NCBI RefSeq assembly: GCF_008802355.1
Contig: NZ_VZRA01000002.1
Span: forward strand, 405,642 to 469,641
DNA from: Oryzomonas sagensis
GTDB lineage: Bacteria > Desulfobacterota > Desulfuromonadia > Geobacterales > Pseudopelobacteraceae
Length of the DNA stretch: 64,000 bases
Direction of reading: 5' to 3'
Part shown: piece by piece, positions 34,142 through 43,582 of the stretch
Layout: every line of letters starts with the position of its first letter
Position numbering within the stretch: the first letter of the stretch is position 1
Translations under genes and position numbers: made by a program
The notes under the pieces: model-generated
Seen by the model: the letters and a program-made list of their open reading frames with translations, nothing else
Databases searched by the model: none
Told to the model about the DNA's origin: nothing

Positions 34142-34640
34142 GGGCGGCTCCTTGATGATGTCAAAATTATGATTGGTGGGGAATCCCGGGTGTTATGCCG
34201 CATCTCCCTGCCGGCATGGAGATGCGGCGCCGGTTTCGGCACGTTACTGATCCGATCCGCCTCTCTTTTCTGCTAGTATAACTGAGAATATACAGATTGA
34301 AATATCGTGCCGGGCGATATCCCATTTTTTTCGCCACAAACCGGGCAAAGGGCGTGCTACCGTGTGGGGCGAGAGTCCGGGGATGGGGGGACAGACTCGC
34401 ACATGCCAAAATGGCAGGGGCTGAAAACGCCCCCCAGAACACATTTTCAGTCCGGCGGAGTGGCAAAAAATCGTTCTCAACCGTGAGTTTGCCGGTCTTG
34501 CCGTACCGTTCGGCCGCTTCGGCCCCGTGGCCGGCCCGGCATGATGTCTCAAGCGTGTATCATCCGAACATATCGCAAAAGTTGACATATTGTTTGCATC
34601 GTTTAGTATTTGGGTACAATAACTTCCAAGGAAACAGCAT
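34142..34640 (+). promoter_or_regulatory. Long leader/promoter region upstream of the CheB-CheR gene
   Basis: 499 nt without a supported gene. A TTGACA (34582-34587) 17 nt before AGTATT (34605-34610) is the nearest promoter. Further upstream a TAGTATAACT -10-like site (about 34274-34283) precedes a stretch rich in hairpins (ATATCG...CGATAT; GCGAGAGTCC...GGACAGACTCGC; TGCCAAAATGGCA; GGGGC...GCCCC). This could be a separate small RNA or a structured leader. Confidence 0.45.
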
Positions 34641-37301
34641 ATGAAAAATGTCGGGAATAAAGGCGGCACCCGGAAAACAGACGCTGCCGAGCACGCAGCG
34701 GCACCCGAACAGGAACAGAAACGTGACGAAGTATCCTTCCCGATCGTCGCTATCGGCGCGTCGGCCGGAGGGTTGGAGGCGCTGACCCAGTTTTTGGAGC
34801 CGACGCCGCCGAACAGCGGCCTCGCCTTCATCGTCATCCAGCACCTCGACCCCGACCACGTCGGGATGCTCCCCGAACTGCTCCAGCGGACCACCAAGAT
34901 GGAAGTGGTGCCGGTCAGGGACCGGATGCGGGTCAGGCCGAACTGCGTCTATGTCATCCCCCCCAACCGGGAGATGTCGATCCTCCACGGCGTCCTCCAC
35001 CTGTTCGAGGCGGCCGAGCCCCGGGGCCTGCGCCTCCCGATCGACCACTTCTTCCGCTCCCTGGCCGACGACTGCAAGGAACGGAGCATCGGCGTCATCC
35101 TCTCCGGCATGGGCTCGGACGGTACTCTCGGCCTCAGGGCGATCAAGGAGAAGGGGGGGCTGGCCCTGGTGCAGGACCCGGAATCGGCCAAGTTCAGCGG
35201 CATGCCGAACTCGGCCATCAGCTTCGGCCTTGCGGACATCGTGGCCCGCGCGGAGGTTCTCGCCGGGAGAATCATCGAAGTCCTCCAGCACGCCCCGCAC
35301 GGGGCGGTCCCGAAAGCGAAGCTCGAAGAGAGGGACCTCTCCGCCCTCGATAAGATAGTCATCCTCCTCAGGTCGGAGACCGGCAACGATTTCTCCCTCT
35401 ACAAGAAGAGCACCCTCTACCGCAGGATCGAGCGGCGGATGGGCATCCACCAGATCGACGCCATCGCCTCCTATGTCCGCTTCCTCCAGGCGAACCGCCA
35501 GGAGCTGGATCTCCTCTTCAAGGAATTCCTGATCGGCGTGACCAGCTTCTTCCGGGACCCGGTCGCCTGGGACCACCTGAAGAGCGACGTCATCCCGGCG
35601 CTTCTGGCCGAACAGCCGTCCGGGGGGGTGTTCAGGGCCTGGTCGGCGGGGTGTTCCACCGGGGAGGAAGCCTATTCCCTGGCCATCGTGTTCAAGGAGG
35701 CGTTGGAGGAGCTCAAGCCCCAGTCCCACTACACCCTGCAGGTCTTCGCCACCGACCTCGACCGGGACGCCATCGACAAGGCCCGGCTCGGAATGTTCCT
35801 CCCGAACATCGCCGGCGACGTCTCGCCGGAGCGGCTCAACCGGTTTTTCACCAAGGAGGATGAAGGGTACCGGATCAACAAGGAGATCCGGGAAATGGTC
35901 ACCTTCGCCACCCAGAACGTTATCACCGACCCCCCCTTCACCAAGCTTGACTTCCTCGTCTGCCGGAACCTCCTGATCTACCTGGACGTGGAGATGCAGA
36001 AGAAGCTCCTGCCGCTCTTCCACTACGCCCTCAACCCCGGGGGCGTGCTGTTCCTCGGCAGCGCCGAGACGCTCGGCGTCAGCTCGGACATGTTCAGCTC
36101 CCTCAACGCCAAAATGCGGCTCTTCCGGCGTGATTACAGCATCAACCGGCCGAACGTGGTCTCGTTCCCCTCGACCATGCCTCCCCCCGCCCCGGGGAGC
36201 TTCAAAGAGCCGCCCGCCGTGAAACCGGACATCAACCTCCAGATCCTGGCCGACCGGGTCCTGCTGCAGAAGTATTCCCCCCCCGCCGTACTGGCCACGC
36301 ACGAGGGGGACATCGTCTACCTCAGCGCCCGAACCGGGAAATACCTGGAACCGCCGGTCGGGAAGGCGAACTTCAATCTCTTCGCCATGGCGCGGGAGGG
36401 GCTCCGCGCCGAGCTGTTCAGTACCTTCCAGAAGGCCCAGCACCAGAGCGATCCGCTGGTCGTGCAGAACATTCGGGTCGGCCCTCAGGGCGGCAGCCAG
36501 ACCATTGACCTGGTCGTCCAGAAGCTGGACGAGCCGGAGTTGCGGGGGATGGTGATGGTCGTCTTCCGGGATGTCCTTACCTGCCAGCCCCCCCCCCGGA
36601 AGCGCTCCGGCAAGGCCAAGGACGCCGTGAGCGCCCGGATCACCGAACTGGAGGCGGAGCTCCAGCAGGCCCAGGAAAGCCTGCGGGTCAACCGGGAGGA
36701 GCTCCAGACCACCCGGGAGGAGATGCAGACCTCCCAGGAGGAGCTGAAGGCGTCCAACGAGGAACTCCAGTCGATCAACGAGGAACTCCAGTCGACCAAC
36801 GAGGAACTGACCACCTCCAAGGAAGAGATGCAGTCGATGAACGAGGAGCTCCAGACGGTCAACTCCGAGCAGCAGGCCAAGGTGGACGAGCTCTCCCACT
36901 TAAACGACGACATGCGGAACTTCCTGAACAGCACCGAGGTCGCCACCATCTTCCTCGACAGCCGGCTGAACATCCGCCGCTTCGCCAACGCCTCCAGCAA
37001 GCTGTTCAAGCTGATCCCGAGCGACGTGGGGCGCCCCCTCTCCGACATCGTCAACGAGCTCTCCTATCCGGAGTTGACCGCAGACGCCGAGAACGTGCTT
37101 AGGACCCTGGTCTTTTCCGAAAAGCAGGTTTCCACCACCGACGGCCGCTGGTTCTCGGCCCGGATCCTGCCGTACCGGACCGTGGGCGACGTGATCGACG
37201 GGGTCGTGATCACCATGACCGACATCTCCTCCTTCAAGCAGTTGGAAGAGGAACTGCGGGCGCAGATCCGGCGGTACGAGGGGGCGCAGAAGAATGGATG
37301 A
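34641..37301 (+). CDS. CheB-CheR fusion with coiled coil and PAS domain
   Basis: 886 residues, ATG at 34641 behind AAGGA. CheB methylesterase domain (about 30-215; GASAGG nucleophile loop, QHLDPDHVG, LSGMGSDGTLG with the catalytic Asp); no CheY receiver in front of it. CheR methyltransferase domain (about 235-500; LKDxV-like, SAGCSTGEEAYSLAI SAM site, ATDLDRDAIDKAR, CRNLLIYLD), a PAS-like part (about 530-640), a heptad-rich coil made of repeated EEL-x-S-[ST]-NEEL units (about 665-755) and a C-terminal PAS domain (about 760-880). It is the CheBR sensor type that feeds a kinase, here the gene whose start overlaps it by 8 nt. No membrane helix. Confidence 0.92.
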   Translation: MKNVGNKGGTRKTDAAEHAAAPEQEQKRDEVSFPIVAIGASAGGLEALTQFLEPTPPNSGLAFIVIQHLDPDHVGMLPELLQRTTKMEVVPVRDRMRVRPNCVYVIPPNREMSILHGVLHLFEAAEPRGLRLPIDHFFRSLADDCKERSIGVILSGMGSDGTLGLRAIKEKGGLALVQDPESAKFSGMPNSAISFGLADIVARAEVLAGRIIEVLQHAPHGAVPKAKLEERDLSALDKIVILLRSETGNDFSLYKKSTLYRRIERRMGIHQIDAIASYVRFLQANRQELDLLFKEFLIGVTSFFRDPVAWDHLKSDVIPALLAEQPSGGVFRAWSAGCSTGEEAYSLAIVFKEALEELKPQSHYTLQVFATDLDRDAIDKARLGMFLPNIAGDVSPERLNRFFTKEDEGYRINKEIREMVTFATQNVITDPPFTKLDFLVCRNLLIYLDVEMQKKLLPLFHYALNPGGVLFLGSAETLGVSSDMFSSLNAKMRLFRRDYSINRPNVVSFPSTMPPPAPGSFKEPPAVKPDINLQILADRVLLQKYSPPAVLATHEGDIVYLSARTGKYLEPPVGKANFNLFAMAREGLRAELFSTFQKAQHQSDPLVVQNIRVGPQGGSQTIDLVVQKLDEPELRGMVMVVFRDVLTCQPPPRKRSGKAKDAVSARITELEAELQQAQESLRVNREELQTTREEMQTSQEELKASNEELQSINEELQSTNEELTTSKEEMQSMNEELQTVNSEQQAKVDELSHLNDDMRNFLNSTEVATIFLDSRLNIRRFANASSKLFKLIPSDVGRPLSDIVNELSYPELTADAENVLRTLVFSEKQVSTTDGRWFSARILPYRTVGDVIDGVVITMTDISSFKQLEEELRAQIRRYEGAQKNG

Positions 37302-38676
37302 TTCCTCCGACGGAAAGGCCGGGACGCCCCGGCTCCGCCGCCGGGCCGAAAAGTTCCTCAACGGTTCCGTCCCGGCTGCGCCCCCCCCGGAGACGGAGGT
37401 CGATACCCTGAAGCTCCTCCACGAACTGCAGGTCCACCAGGTCGAGCTTGAGATGCAGAACGAGGAACTGCAACACTCCCACGAAGAACTGCGGGTCTCC
37501 CGGGACCGGTACGCCCTCCTGTACGACTTCGCCCCGGTCGGCTACTGCACCCTCGACCGGGACATGGCGATCCGGTCCGTCAACCTGACGGGAGCGGTCC
37601 TGCTCGGGATGGAGCGCTCCCGCTTGATAAAACGGCGCTTCTGCCAGTTCGTTGCCGACGAATATCTCGCAACCTGCGCCAATTTCCTGGCAAAGACGTT
37701 TTCGGACCAGGGGACGGTGTCGTGCGAACTGGCGCTCAAGGCGGGGAAAGGCCGGCAGCTTGTGGTGCAGGCCGAGGCCGCAGCCGTCGGACAGGGGAAT
37801 GAATGTCTCGTCGCACTGGTGGACATTACCGCACGCAAGGAGGCGGAAGCGGCACTCCACAAGTCGCGGGAAGAACTGGAGCAGCGGGTCGTCGAGCGGA
37901 CCGCCCAACTCGCCGTGTCGGCCGACCGTGAACGGGAGCAGATGACCGGCCGGTTGCGGGCGTTGGAAGAGTTGCGGCAGAACGAGCTCCTGATGGTCCA
38001 GCAAGGGCGGTTGGCGGCCATGGGAGAGATGCTTGACAACATCGCCCACCAGTGGCGCCAGCCGATGAACTATCTCGGGCTCCTGCTCCAGCAGATCGGA
38101 CTCTCTCTCGAACTGGGTGACTTGAACAAGGAGCAGTTCGACGAGAACCTGGACAGGGCGATGGAGACCCTCCGGCACATGTCGGAGACCATTGACGATT
38201 TTCGCTGGTTCAGCGCTCCGGACAAGGCAAAGAAGGAGTTCCTGGTGGATACGGTCGTCACCAAGGTGCTCCACCTCGTTGAGGACAACTTCAAAGCACA
38301 GGGCATCGCGATCGACCGGAGCGCCACCGGCGCCCCCTCCGTCAACGGCTATCCGAATGAGTACGGCCAGGTGCTGCTGAACCTGCTGATGAATGCCCGG
38401 GACGCTTTCCCCGAATCGGCCAAGGCCGGCAAACGGATACGCATCCAGCTCTGGGCCGAGGGGGGGAAAGCCGTCCTCACCGTCGCCGACAACGCCGGCG
38501 GCATCGACGACCGGATTATGGACAGGATTTTCGATGCCTATTTCACCACCAAGGAACTCGGGAAGGGAACCGGCATAGGCCTGTTTTTGTCGAAGATGAT
38601 CATCGAGAAGAACATGGGGGGGCGTATCACGGTGCGCAACGTCGCGAAGGGGGCGGAGTTCAGGATCGAGGTCTGA
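37294..38676 (+). CDS. PAS histidine kinase
   Basis: 460 residues, soluble. An N-terminal coil (LKLLHELQVHQVELEMQNEEL, in parts) leads to a PAS domain (about 75-180; LYDFAPVGYCTLDRDMAIR), a coil, a DHp helix with the acceptor His in ENIAHQWRQPMNYL-type context (near 250) and an HATPase_c domain with LLNLLMNARDAF, DNAGGIDD, FTTKELGKGTGIGL and GGRITV. The HQWRQP form marks the RQP-type kinases common in Deltaproteobacteria. Its ATG lies in the end of the CheBR gene and a single-domain regulator follows two nt after its stop, so the three form one phospho-relay. Confidence 0.92.
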   Translation: MDDSSDGKAGTPRLRRRAEKFLNGSVPAAPPPETEVDTLKLLHELQVHQVELEMQNEELQHSHEELRVSRDRYALLYDFAPVGYCTLDRDMAIRSVNLTGAVLLGMERSRLIKRRFCQFVADEYLATCANFLAKTFSDQGTVSCELALKAGKGRQLVVQAEAAAVGQGNECLVALVDITARKEAEAALHKSREELEQRVVERTAQLAVSADREREQMTGRLRALEELRQNELLMVQQGRLAAMGEMLDNIAHQWRQPMNYLGLLLQQIGLSLELGDLNKEQFDENLDRAMETLRHMSETIDDFRWFSAPDKAKKEFLVDTVVTKVLHLVEDNFKAQGIAIDRSATGAPSVNGYPNEYGQVLLNLLMNARDAFPESAKAGKRIRIQLWAEGGKAVLTVADNAGGIDDRIMDRIFDAYFTTKELGKGTGIGLFLSKMIIEKNMGGRITVRNVAKGAEFRIEV

Positions 38677-38677
38677 C

Positions 38678-39073
38678 ATGCAAGCCGGAAGTAGCACATT
38701 GCCCGCGCGGGTTATCTTGATCGTCGAGGACGACCACATATCCGGCATGATTCTCCGCGACATGGCTGCCAGGAAATTTCCCGGTATGGCCGTCTACGTT
38801 GCGGAAGACGGCGAAGCCGGGATAGATTTCTGCCGGGAGCATCACCCCGACATTGTGGTGACCGACATCAACCTGCCGGGAATCAGCGGCGTCCTGATGG
38901 CCGGGGAAATCAAGCGTCTGAAGCCGGATACGAAGTTCATTGTTTTGTCCGGTTGTAATGACACGATGCACTTGCAGGAGTTCGCCGCTATCGACGTTCA
39001 GGACTTCCTTGTCAAGCCGGTCGAACTGAAACAGTTGTTCGCTGCGATTCAGGCGTGCATCGATGCGCTCTGA
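38678..39073 (+). CDS. Single-domain response regulator (CheY-like)
   Basis: 131 residues: a receiver only, with acidic pair EDD (17-19), phospho-acceptor Asp63 in VVTDINLPG, VLSG and the VKP lysine. No output domain, so it acts by protein contact or passes phosphate on. It follows the kinase stop by one nt. The ATG is preceded by GAGGTCTGAC. Confidence 0.9.
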   Translation: MQAGSSTLPARVILIVEDDHISGMILRDMAARKFPGMAVYVAEDGEAGIDFCREHHPDIVVTDINLPGISGVLMAGEIKRLKPDTKFIVLSGCNDTMHLQEFAAIDVQDFLVKPVELKQLFAAIQACIDAL

Positions 39074-39332
39074 AAGCGAGGTGGATTCTACTCGAAAGTC
39101 TCGCGTGCCCGGTGAACCGGAGTAAAGGCTGCGGCCAACTATGGGCAGGGAAGCTTACGGTATTCCCTGATTACTTTGGTGCCGGCTTGTCATAGATGCC
39201 CATGACGGGGATTGTATCGGAATGAATATGGTTAAGGCTGAAGAGAAATGATTCTATACTGCGTATCGTATCCCCTGCGTCGGGCCAACAAAAAAGCCAG
39301 TTGGCTTTGTGGGCCAACTGGCTGTAATGTTT
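39074..39332. other. Intergenic region before tRNA-fMet
   Basis: About 260 nt between the receiver gene and the tRNA. Only the tRNA terminator (39289-39323) is recognised; no clear terminator for the CheBR operon was found. Confidence 0.5.
39289..39323 (-). terminator. Terminator after tRNA-fMet
   Basis: Eleven-base-pair AGCCAGTTGGC stem (39295-39305 with 39313-39323), minus strand, followed by TTTTTTG. Confidence 0.88.
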
Positions 39333-39409
<77 letters not shown>

Positions 39410-39426
39410 TCAATTGAAGAATCCCA

Positions 39427-39455
39427 TTTATAGTCCAAACTGAATCCGCTGTCAA
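39427..39455 (-). promoter_or_regulatory. Promoter of tRNA-fMet
   Basis: Minus strand TTGACA (39450-39455), 17-nt spacer, TATAAA (39427-39432), 18 nt upstream of the tRNA. Confidence 0.8.
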
Positions 39456-39492
39456 TGGAAAAAATGGTTGATGGCGAAAAAAGCGGTATACG

Positions 39493-40266
39493 TCAATCCT
39501 TGTCCGGGATGACGATGGCTCCTTTGCCGATCTTGCCGGACAATTCCTTGGCCGCGTCCTGATCCAGCCTTCTGCCGACCCGTACCCGGTACCAGGTCCC
39601 CTTGTCCCCCTGGTTGGACTCGCTGAGGAAGACGTTGTACCCCTTGCCCGCCAGTTTGCTCCGCATGGCCTCTGCCTCGGATTTCAGGCTGTAGGATGCG
39701 ACCTGCACCGTGAAACCGCCCGCATCGCGCCGCGCCGGTTTTTCCGGAGCCTGCGCCTTCTCGCCAGCCGGTTTGGCCGCGTCGCCGCCGTCCTGCTGGG
39801 GCTGCCTGTTCACGTTCGCCGGCATGGCGGCCTGGAGCGGCTGTTTGCCCTTTTCTTCCTTGGCATTGACGCCGCTCCCCATGACGTTGCTCTTCTGGCC
39901 GCTGGGCAGGGTCTTGTAGAAACTCAAGGGCGGTTCGGGCATGGTCTGGCCGTTGGAAGGCGGGGTTGCACCCGCCTGGGGCGGCTGGGTGGGCGTCGGT
40001 GCTGCCGGTTGGGGCGGCACCGGTTTGGCCGCTCCGGCGTCCTGGCGCGGCGAGCTTTCCAGGCTGGTCTGCTCCATGGCGGCCTGGAACGATTTCTTGG
40101 CTGCCCGCTGGGAGAGGAACCAGCCGCTGCCGAAACCGGCGGCGAAGGTGGCCAGGCCGGTGACGACGATGATGACCGAGAGCCGCGCCACCGGCTCCTT
40201 GCGGGGACGGTTGCCGGTGGGTGGGGTGACGAATGACTTCTTTGGTTCGCTGTAATCGATCCTCAT
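39493..40266 (-). CDS. Membrane-anchored SPOR-domain protein
   Basis: 257 residues. A short cytoplasmic N-terminus, one membrane helix (LSVIIVVTGLATFAAGFGSGWF), a long Pro/Gln/Ala-rich periplasmic linker and a C-terminal SPOR domain (about 180-250; GGFTVQVASYSLKSEAEAMRSKL, FLSESNQGDKGTWYRVRVGR, in parts). FtsN-like layout: it should bind glycan strands at the division site. It follows argS with an 11-nt gap, a pairing often seen in this group. Confidence 0.88.
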   Translation of the reverse strand: MRIDYSEPKKSFVTPPTGNRPRKEPVARLSVIIVVTGLATFAAGFGSGWFLSQRAAKKSFQAAMEQTSLESSPRQDAGAAKPVPPQPAAPTPTQPPQAGATPPSNGQTMPEPPLSFYKTLPSGQKSNVMGSGVNAKEEKGKQPLQAAMPANVNRQPQQDGGDAAKPAGEKAQAPEKPARRDAGGFTVQVASYSLKSEAEAMRSKLAGKGYNVFLSESNQGDKGTWYRVRVGRRLDQDAAKELSGKIGKGAIVIPDKD

Positions 40267-40277
40267 GGGAGACTCCG

Positions 40278-41969
40278 CTACATCCGTTCAGGTGCTGATA
40301 TTCCCAGGACCGTGAGGGCGTTTTTCAGGGCCTGGGCGGTGCGTTTGAGCAGGTAGAGGCGCGCGGCGGTCAGGGCGGTGTCTTCGGTGATGACCCGGTT
40401 CTTGTTGTAGAAACTGTGGAAGCAGCCGGCCAGTTCGGTCAGGTAGTAGGTGAGGCGGTGCGGCTCGAAGTGGACGGCGCTGTCGTCGATGGTGTCCGGC
40501 AGGGCGCACAAAAGCTTGATGAGCTGCAACTCCTCCGGGGTGGAAAGGCAGGCCAGCGCTGCCGCTGCCGGATGCTCTGGAGCGGTAAACCCTTTTTCGG
40601 CCGCGTTTTCGAAGATGCTGCAGATGCGGGCATGGGCGTACTGGACGTAGTAGACCGGGTTCTCGTTGGTCTGCTGCTTGGCCAGGTCGATGTCGAACAC
40701 CAGTTGGGCGTCCACTTTGCGCATCAGGAAGAAGAAGCGGGTGGCATCGCGCCCCACCTCGTCGATCAGGTCCCGCAGGGTGACGTAGCTGCCGGCCCGT
40801 TTGGAGATCTTGACCTCTTCGCCGCCGCGCATGACGGTCACCATCTGGTGCAGCACATACTCGGGCCACCCCTGGGGGATGCCCATATCCAAAGCCTGCA
40901 GGCCGGCCCGCACCCTGGTGATGGTGCTGTGGTGATCGGCCCCCTGCTCGTTGATGACCCGGGTGAAGCCCCGTTTCCATTTTCCCAGGTGATAGGCCAC
41001 GTCCGGGATGAAGTAGGTGTAGGCGCCGTCGCTCTTGCGCATCACCCGGTCTTTGTCGTCGCCGAAATCGGTGGTGCGCAGCCAGAGTGCGCCGTCCTGC
41101 TCGTAGGTGTGCTTGTTGGCGATGAGCCTTTGCACCACCTCGTCGACGCTGCCGTCGGCGTACAGGGCCGATTCCAGGGAGTAGACGTCGAAGGCCACGT
41201 CGAAGGCGGCCAGGTCCAGGTCCTGCTCCCGGCGCAGGTAGGCCACGGCAAAGGTGCGGATGGCATCCAGGTTGTGGGGGTCGCCGTTGGCGATGGTGTG
41301 CTGGTCGCTGGCCTCCACGGTCTCCCGGCCCAGATAGGCGTTGGCCACGTCCTTGATGTACTCGCCCCGGTAGCCGTCGGCCGGCCAGCGGGGGTCCTCC
41401 GGTTCGATGCCGAGGCAGCGGGCCTGGACGGAGAGCGCCAGGTTGCTGATCTGTTGACCGGCGTCGTTGTAGTAGAACTCACGGGTCACCGCCCAGCCGG
41501 CGGCCCCCATAATGCGGCAGAGGGTGTCGCCGATGGCGGCGCCGCGGCCGTGGCCGATGTGCAACGGCCCGGTGGGGTTGGCGCTGACGAATTCGATCTG
41601 CACCTTTTTCCCGGTGCCGGTCGCGGTACGGCCGAAGGCCGCGCCCTGGCTCTCGATCTCCAGGAGTGCGGACTGCCAGGCCCCTGGGGCGACGAACAGG
41701 TTGATGAAGCCGGGGCCGGCGATCTCGGTTTTGGCCAGGAGGCCCTTGCCGTCGCCCAGGTGGCGGATGACGATCTCGGCTACCTGGCGGGGGGCTTTAC
41801 GCTCGCCCTTGGCCATCTGCATGGCGATATTGCAGGAAAAATCCCCGTGATCCGGGTTGTCCGGCGTACCGATGATAACGGCGGGGAAGGGGGACGAGAG
41901 AAGTTCTTCTGCGGCGGCAGCGGTCTGCAGGGCGGTTTCGACAAGGGCGGCAATTCTGTTTCGCATCAT
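40278..41969 (-). CDS. argS: Arginyl-tRNA synthetase
   Basis: 563 residues, class I synthetase. N-terminal Add-1 domain, the HIGH motif ([20 protein letters not shown] in part), an ISKRAG stretch in place of a strict KMSKS as is usual for ArgRS, and a C-terminal DALR anticodon-binding domain ([13 protein letters not shown] onward). Charges tRNA-Arg in the cytoplasm. Two adjacent ATGs (41969, 41966) could start it; AAGGA lies 12-15 nt upstream. Housekeeping gene. Confidence 0.97.
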   Translation of the reverse strand: MMRNRIAALVETALQTAAAAEELLSSPFPAVIIGTPDNPDHGDFSCNIAMQMAKGERKAPRQVAEIVIRHLGDGKGLLAKTEIAGPGFINLFVAPGAWQSALLEIESQGAAFGRTATGTGKKVQIEFVSANPTGPLHIGHGRGAAIGDTLCRIMGAAGWAVTREFYYNDAGQQISNLALSVQARCLGIEPEDPRWPADGYRGEYIKDVANAYLGRETVEASDQHTIANGDPHNLDAIRTFAVAYLRREQDLDLAAFDVAFDVYSLESALYADGSVDEVVQRLIANKHTYEQDGALWLRTTDFGDDKDRVMRKSDGAYTYFIPDVAYHLGKWKRGFTRVINEQGADHHSTITRVRAGLQALDMGIPQGWPEYVLHQMVTVMRGGEEVKISKRAGSYVTLRDLIDEVGRDATRFFFLMRKVDAQLVFDIDLAKQQTNENPVYYVQYAHARICSIFENAAEKGFTAPEHPAAAALACLSTPEELQLIKLLCALPDTIDDSAVHFEPHRLTYYLTELAGCFHSFYNKNRVITEDTALTAARLYLLKRTAQALKNALTVLGISAPERM

Positions 41970-42006
41970 TGTGTGGGTGGTTCCTTACGATCGGCTTGTT
42001 TGATGT

Positions 42007-42135
42007 TTATTCGCCGCTGTCACGGATACTGACGTCGCGGGAGAAGTCGGGGCAGTGCGCTCCTCCGTCGGAGACGCTGAATCTTTTGGCGCATGTTTCG
42101 CGCCAGGCACAGACGGCGCAGCTTTGTCGTGACAT
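42007..42135 (-). CDS. Small four-Cys protein (42 residues), conserved-looking
   Basis: ATG at 42135, TAA at 42007-42009, with AGG a few nt upstream. The product has Cys at CAVC, TCAK and HCPDF (C-x2-C ... C ... C), and the pattern CAWRETC...RFSV...HCPDFSRDVSI. It is too short for most gene callers, but the Cys spacing and codon use look real. I recall a similar small protein next to argS in other Geobacter-like genomes. It could bind zinc or an iron-sulphur cluster; function unknown. It lies between divIC-like and argS genes on the same strand. Confidence 0.6.
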   Translation of the reverse strand: MSRQSCAVCAWRETCAKRFSVSDGGAHCPDFSRDVSIRDSGE

Positions 42136-42165
42136 GGCACCTATCCTGAAAACGGTGGATTTCGG

Positions 42166-42459
42166 TTATTTCTTTTCCTGGGGGAACTGGTAGATCACTT
42201 CGTTCGAACGCACAAACCCGAAATCCTTGCGGGCGATGCTTTCCAGGTAACGGCGGTCGGACTTGAGGGCGACGATCTCCCGTTTCAGCTTTTCGTTTTC
42301 GAGCCTGGTGCCGTTCAGCCGTTCCTCGACGCCGACGATGTCCTGGCGAATCTCGTAGATGCGCAGGAGCCCCTTGTCGCCGAAAACGGTAAAGAAAAGG
42401 ATGAATGCGAGGCATCCGGCGGGAAAGAGGTATATCCTTTTCTGGAAAGGCAGGTTCAC
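42166..42459 (-). CDS. Septum formation initiator (DivIC/FtsB-like)
   Basis: 97 residues from a GTG (42457-42459) with AAAGGA seven nt upstream. One N-terminal membrane helix (LFPAGCLAFILFFTVFGDKGLL) then a coiled coil (RQDIVGVEERLNGTRLENEKLK, in parts) and the end DRRYLESIARKDFGFVR, typical of FtsB/DivIC. These proteins link FtsL and FtsQ in the divisome. Confidence 0.85.
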   Translation of the reverse strand: MNLPFQKRIYLFPAGCLAFILFFTVFGDKGLLRIYEIRQDIVGVEERLNGTRLENEKLKREIVALKSDRRYLESIARKDFGFVRSNEVIYQFPQEKK

Positions 42460-42479
42460 GTGGTCATCCTTTGGCGCCG

Positions 42480-42634
42480 TTCACATATAACATGACTATC
42501 CTGCATCTCATCTTCCGGCCGTCTTTGGCCGAACCTCAATCGTAAAATCCTCTGCGTAGCTCAGGCTACGCCTGCGGTTTTCCTCAAGCGGTTCAACCGA
42601 ATCCGGCCTGAATCCGAGCGCAATTTCGTCCATG
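42480..42634. repeat. Possible REP-like intergenic element
   Basis: Between the divIC-like and uxs genes. It contains a CGTAG-CTCAGG-CTACG hairpin (about 42556-42572) within a stretch of AATCGTAAAATCC, CTGCGG and TTCAACCGAATCCGG that looks like a dispersed repeat seen in this group. No second copy occurs in this window, so the call rests on memory and the hairpin. Confidence 0.35.
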
Positions 42635-43582
42635 TCATTTTTGAACAGCTCCTTTGCCGATCCGCGCGGCAAAATACTCGGCCGTCCTGGCCAGCCCCGC
42701 GTCCAGTTCCACCTGGGGTTTCCACCCCAGCCGCTCCCCGGCCAACGAAATATCCGGCCGGCGCTGTTTGGGATCGTCCTGGGGGAGGGGGCTGAAGATC
42801 ACCTTGGACTTTGATCCTGTAATTGTAATGATTTTTTCGGCAAACTCAAGGATTGTATTTTCAACCGGGTTGCCCAGGTTGACCGGTCCGGTGAAGTCGT
42901 CGCACTCCATCATGCGGCACATCCCCTCCACCAGGTCGGAAACGTAGCAGAAAGAGCGGGTCTGGGAACCGTCGCCATAGACCGTGATGTCTTCGTTGCG
43001 CAGCGCCTGGAGGATGAAGTTGGACACCACGCGGCCGTCGTGTTCGGCCATGCGGGGGCCGTAGGTGTTGAAGATGCGGATGAGGCGGATATCCACCTTG
43101 TTCTGGCGATGGTAGTCCATCATCAGGGTTTCCGCCACCCGTTTCCCCTCGTCGTAGCAACTGCGGATGCCGATGGGGTTGACGTTGCCCCAGTAGGCCT
43201 CGGTCTGGGGATGCACCTGGGGGTCGCCGTAGACCTCGGAGGTGGATGCCTGGAGGATGCGGGCCTTGACCCGTTTGGCCATCCCCAGCATGTTGATGGC
43301 GCCCATGACGCTGGTCTTCAAGGTCTTGACCGGGTTGTACTGGTAATGCACCGGCGAGGCGGGGCAGGCCAGGTTGTAGATGCGGTCCACCTCGAGAAGG
43401 ATCGGCTCCACGATATCGTGGCGGACCAGTTCGAAGCGATGGTTGTCCATCAGGTGGATGATGTTGTCCTTGCTGCCGGTGAAGAAGTTGTCCAGGCAGA
43501 TGACGTCGTGTCCTTCGCTAAGGAGCCGTTCGCACAGGTGCGAACCGAGGAATCCGGCGCCGCCGGTGACCAGGATACGCAT
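42635..43582 (-). CDS. UDP-glucuronate decarboxylase (UDP-xylose synthase)
   Basis: 315 residues, extended SDR. NAD-binding GGAGFLGSH at residue 7, [32 protein letters not shown] and the catalytic pair in [10 protein letters not shown] (Tyr/Lys). These match UXS enzymes that turn UDP-glucuronate into UDP-xylose. The gene upstream makes UDP-glucuronate and overlaps by one nt (TAATG), so the two form a pathway. Product may feed exopolysaccharide or lipopolysaccharide synthesis. Confidence 0.93.
   Translation of the reverse strand: MRILVTGGAGFLGSHLCERLLSEGHDVICLDNFFTGSKDNIIHLMDNHRFELVRHDIVEPILLEVDRIYNLACPASPVHYQYNPVKTLKTSVMGAINMLGMAKRVKARILQASTSEVYGDPQVHPQTEAYWGNVNPIGIRSCYDEGKRVAETLMMDYHRQNKVDIRLIRIFNTYGPRMAEHDGRVVSNFILQALRNEDITVYGDGSQTRSFCYVSDLVEGMCRMMECDDFTGPVNLGNPVENTILEFAEKIITITGSKSKVIFSPLPQDDPKQRRPDISLAGERLGWKPQVELDAGLARTAEYFAARIGKGAVQK

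Noticed and set aside
34560-36899. 779-residue open frame on the minus strand
   Set aside because: Antisense shadow of the CheB-CheR gene in a high-GC region; Leu/Gly/Asp-rich low-information sequence.
42480-42634. Possible riboswitch upstream of the divIC-like end
   Set aside because: Only one short hairpin is present, without any conserved aptamer block; treated as a REP-like element instead.
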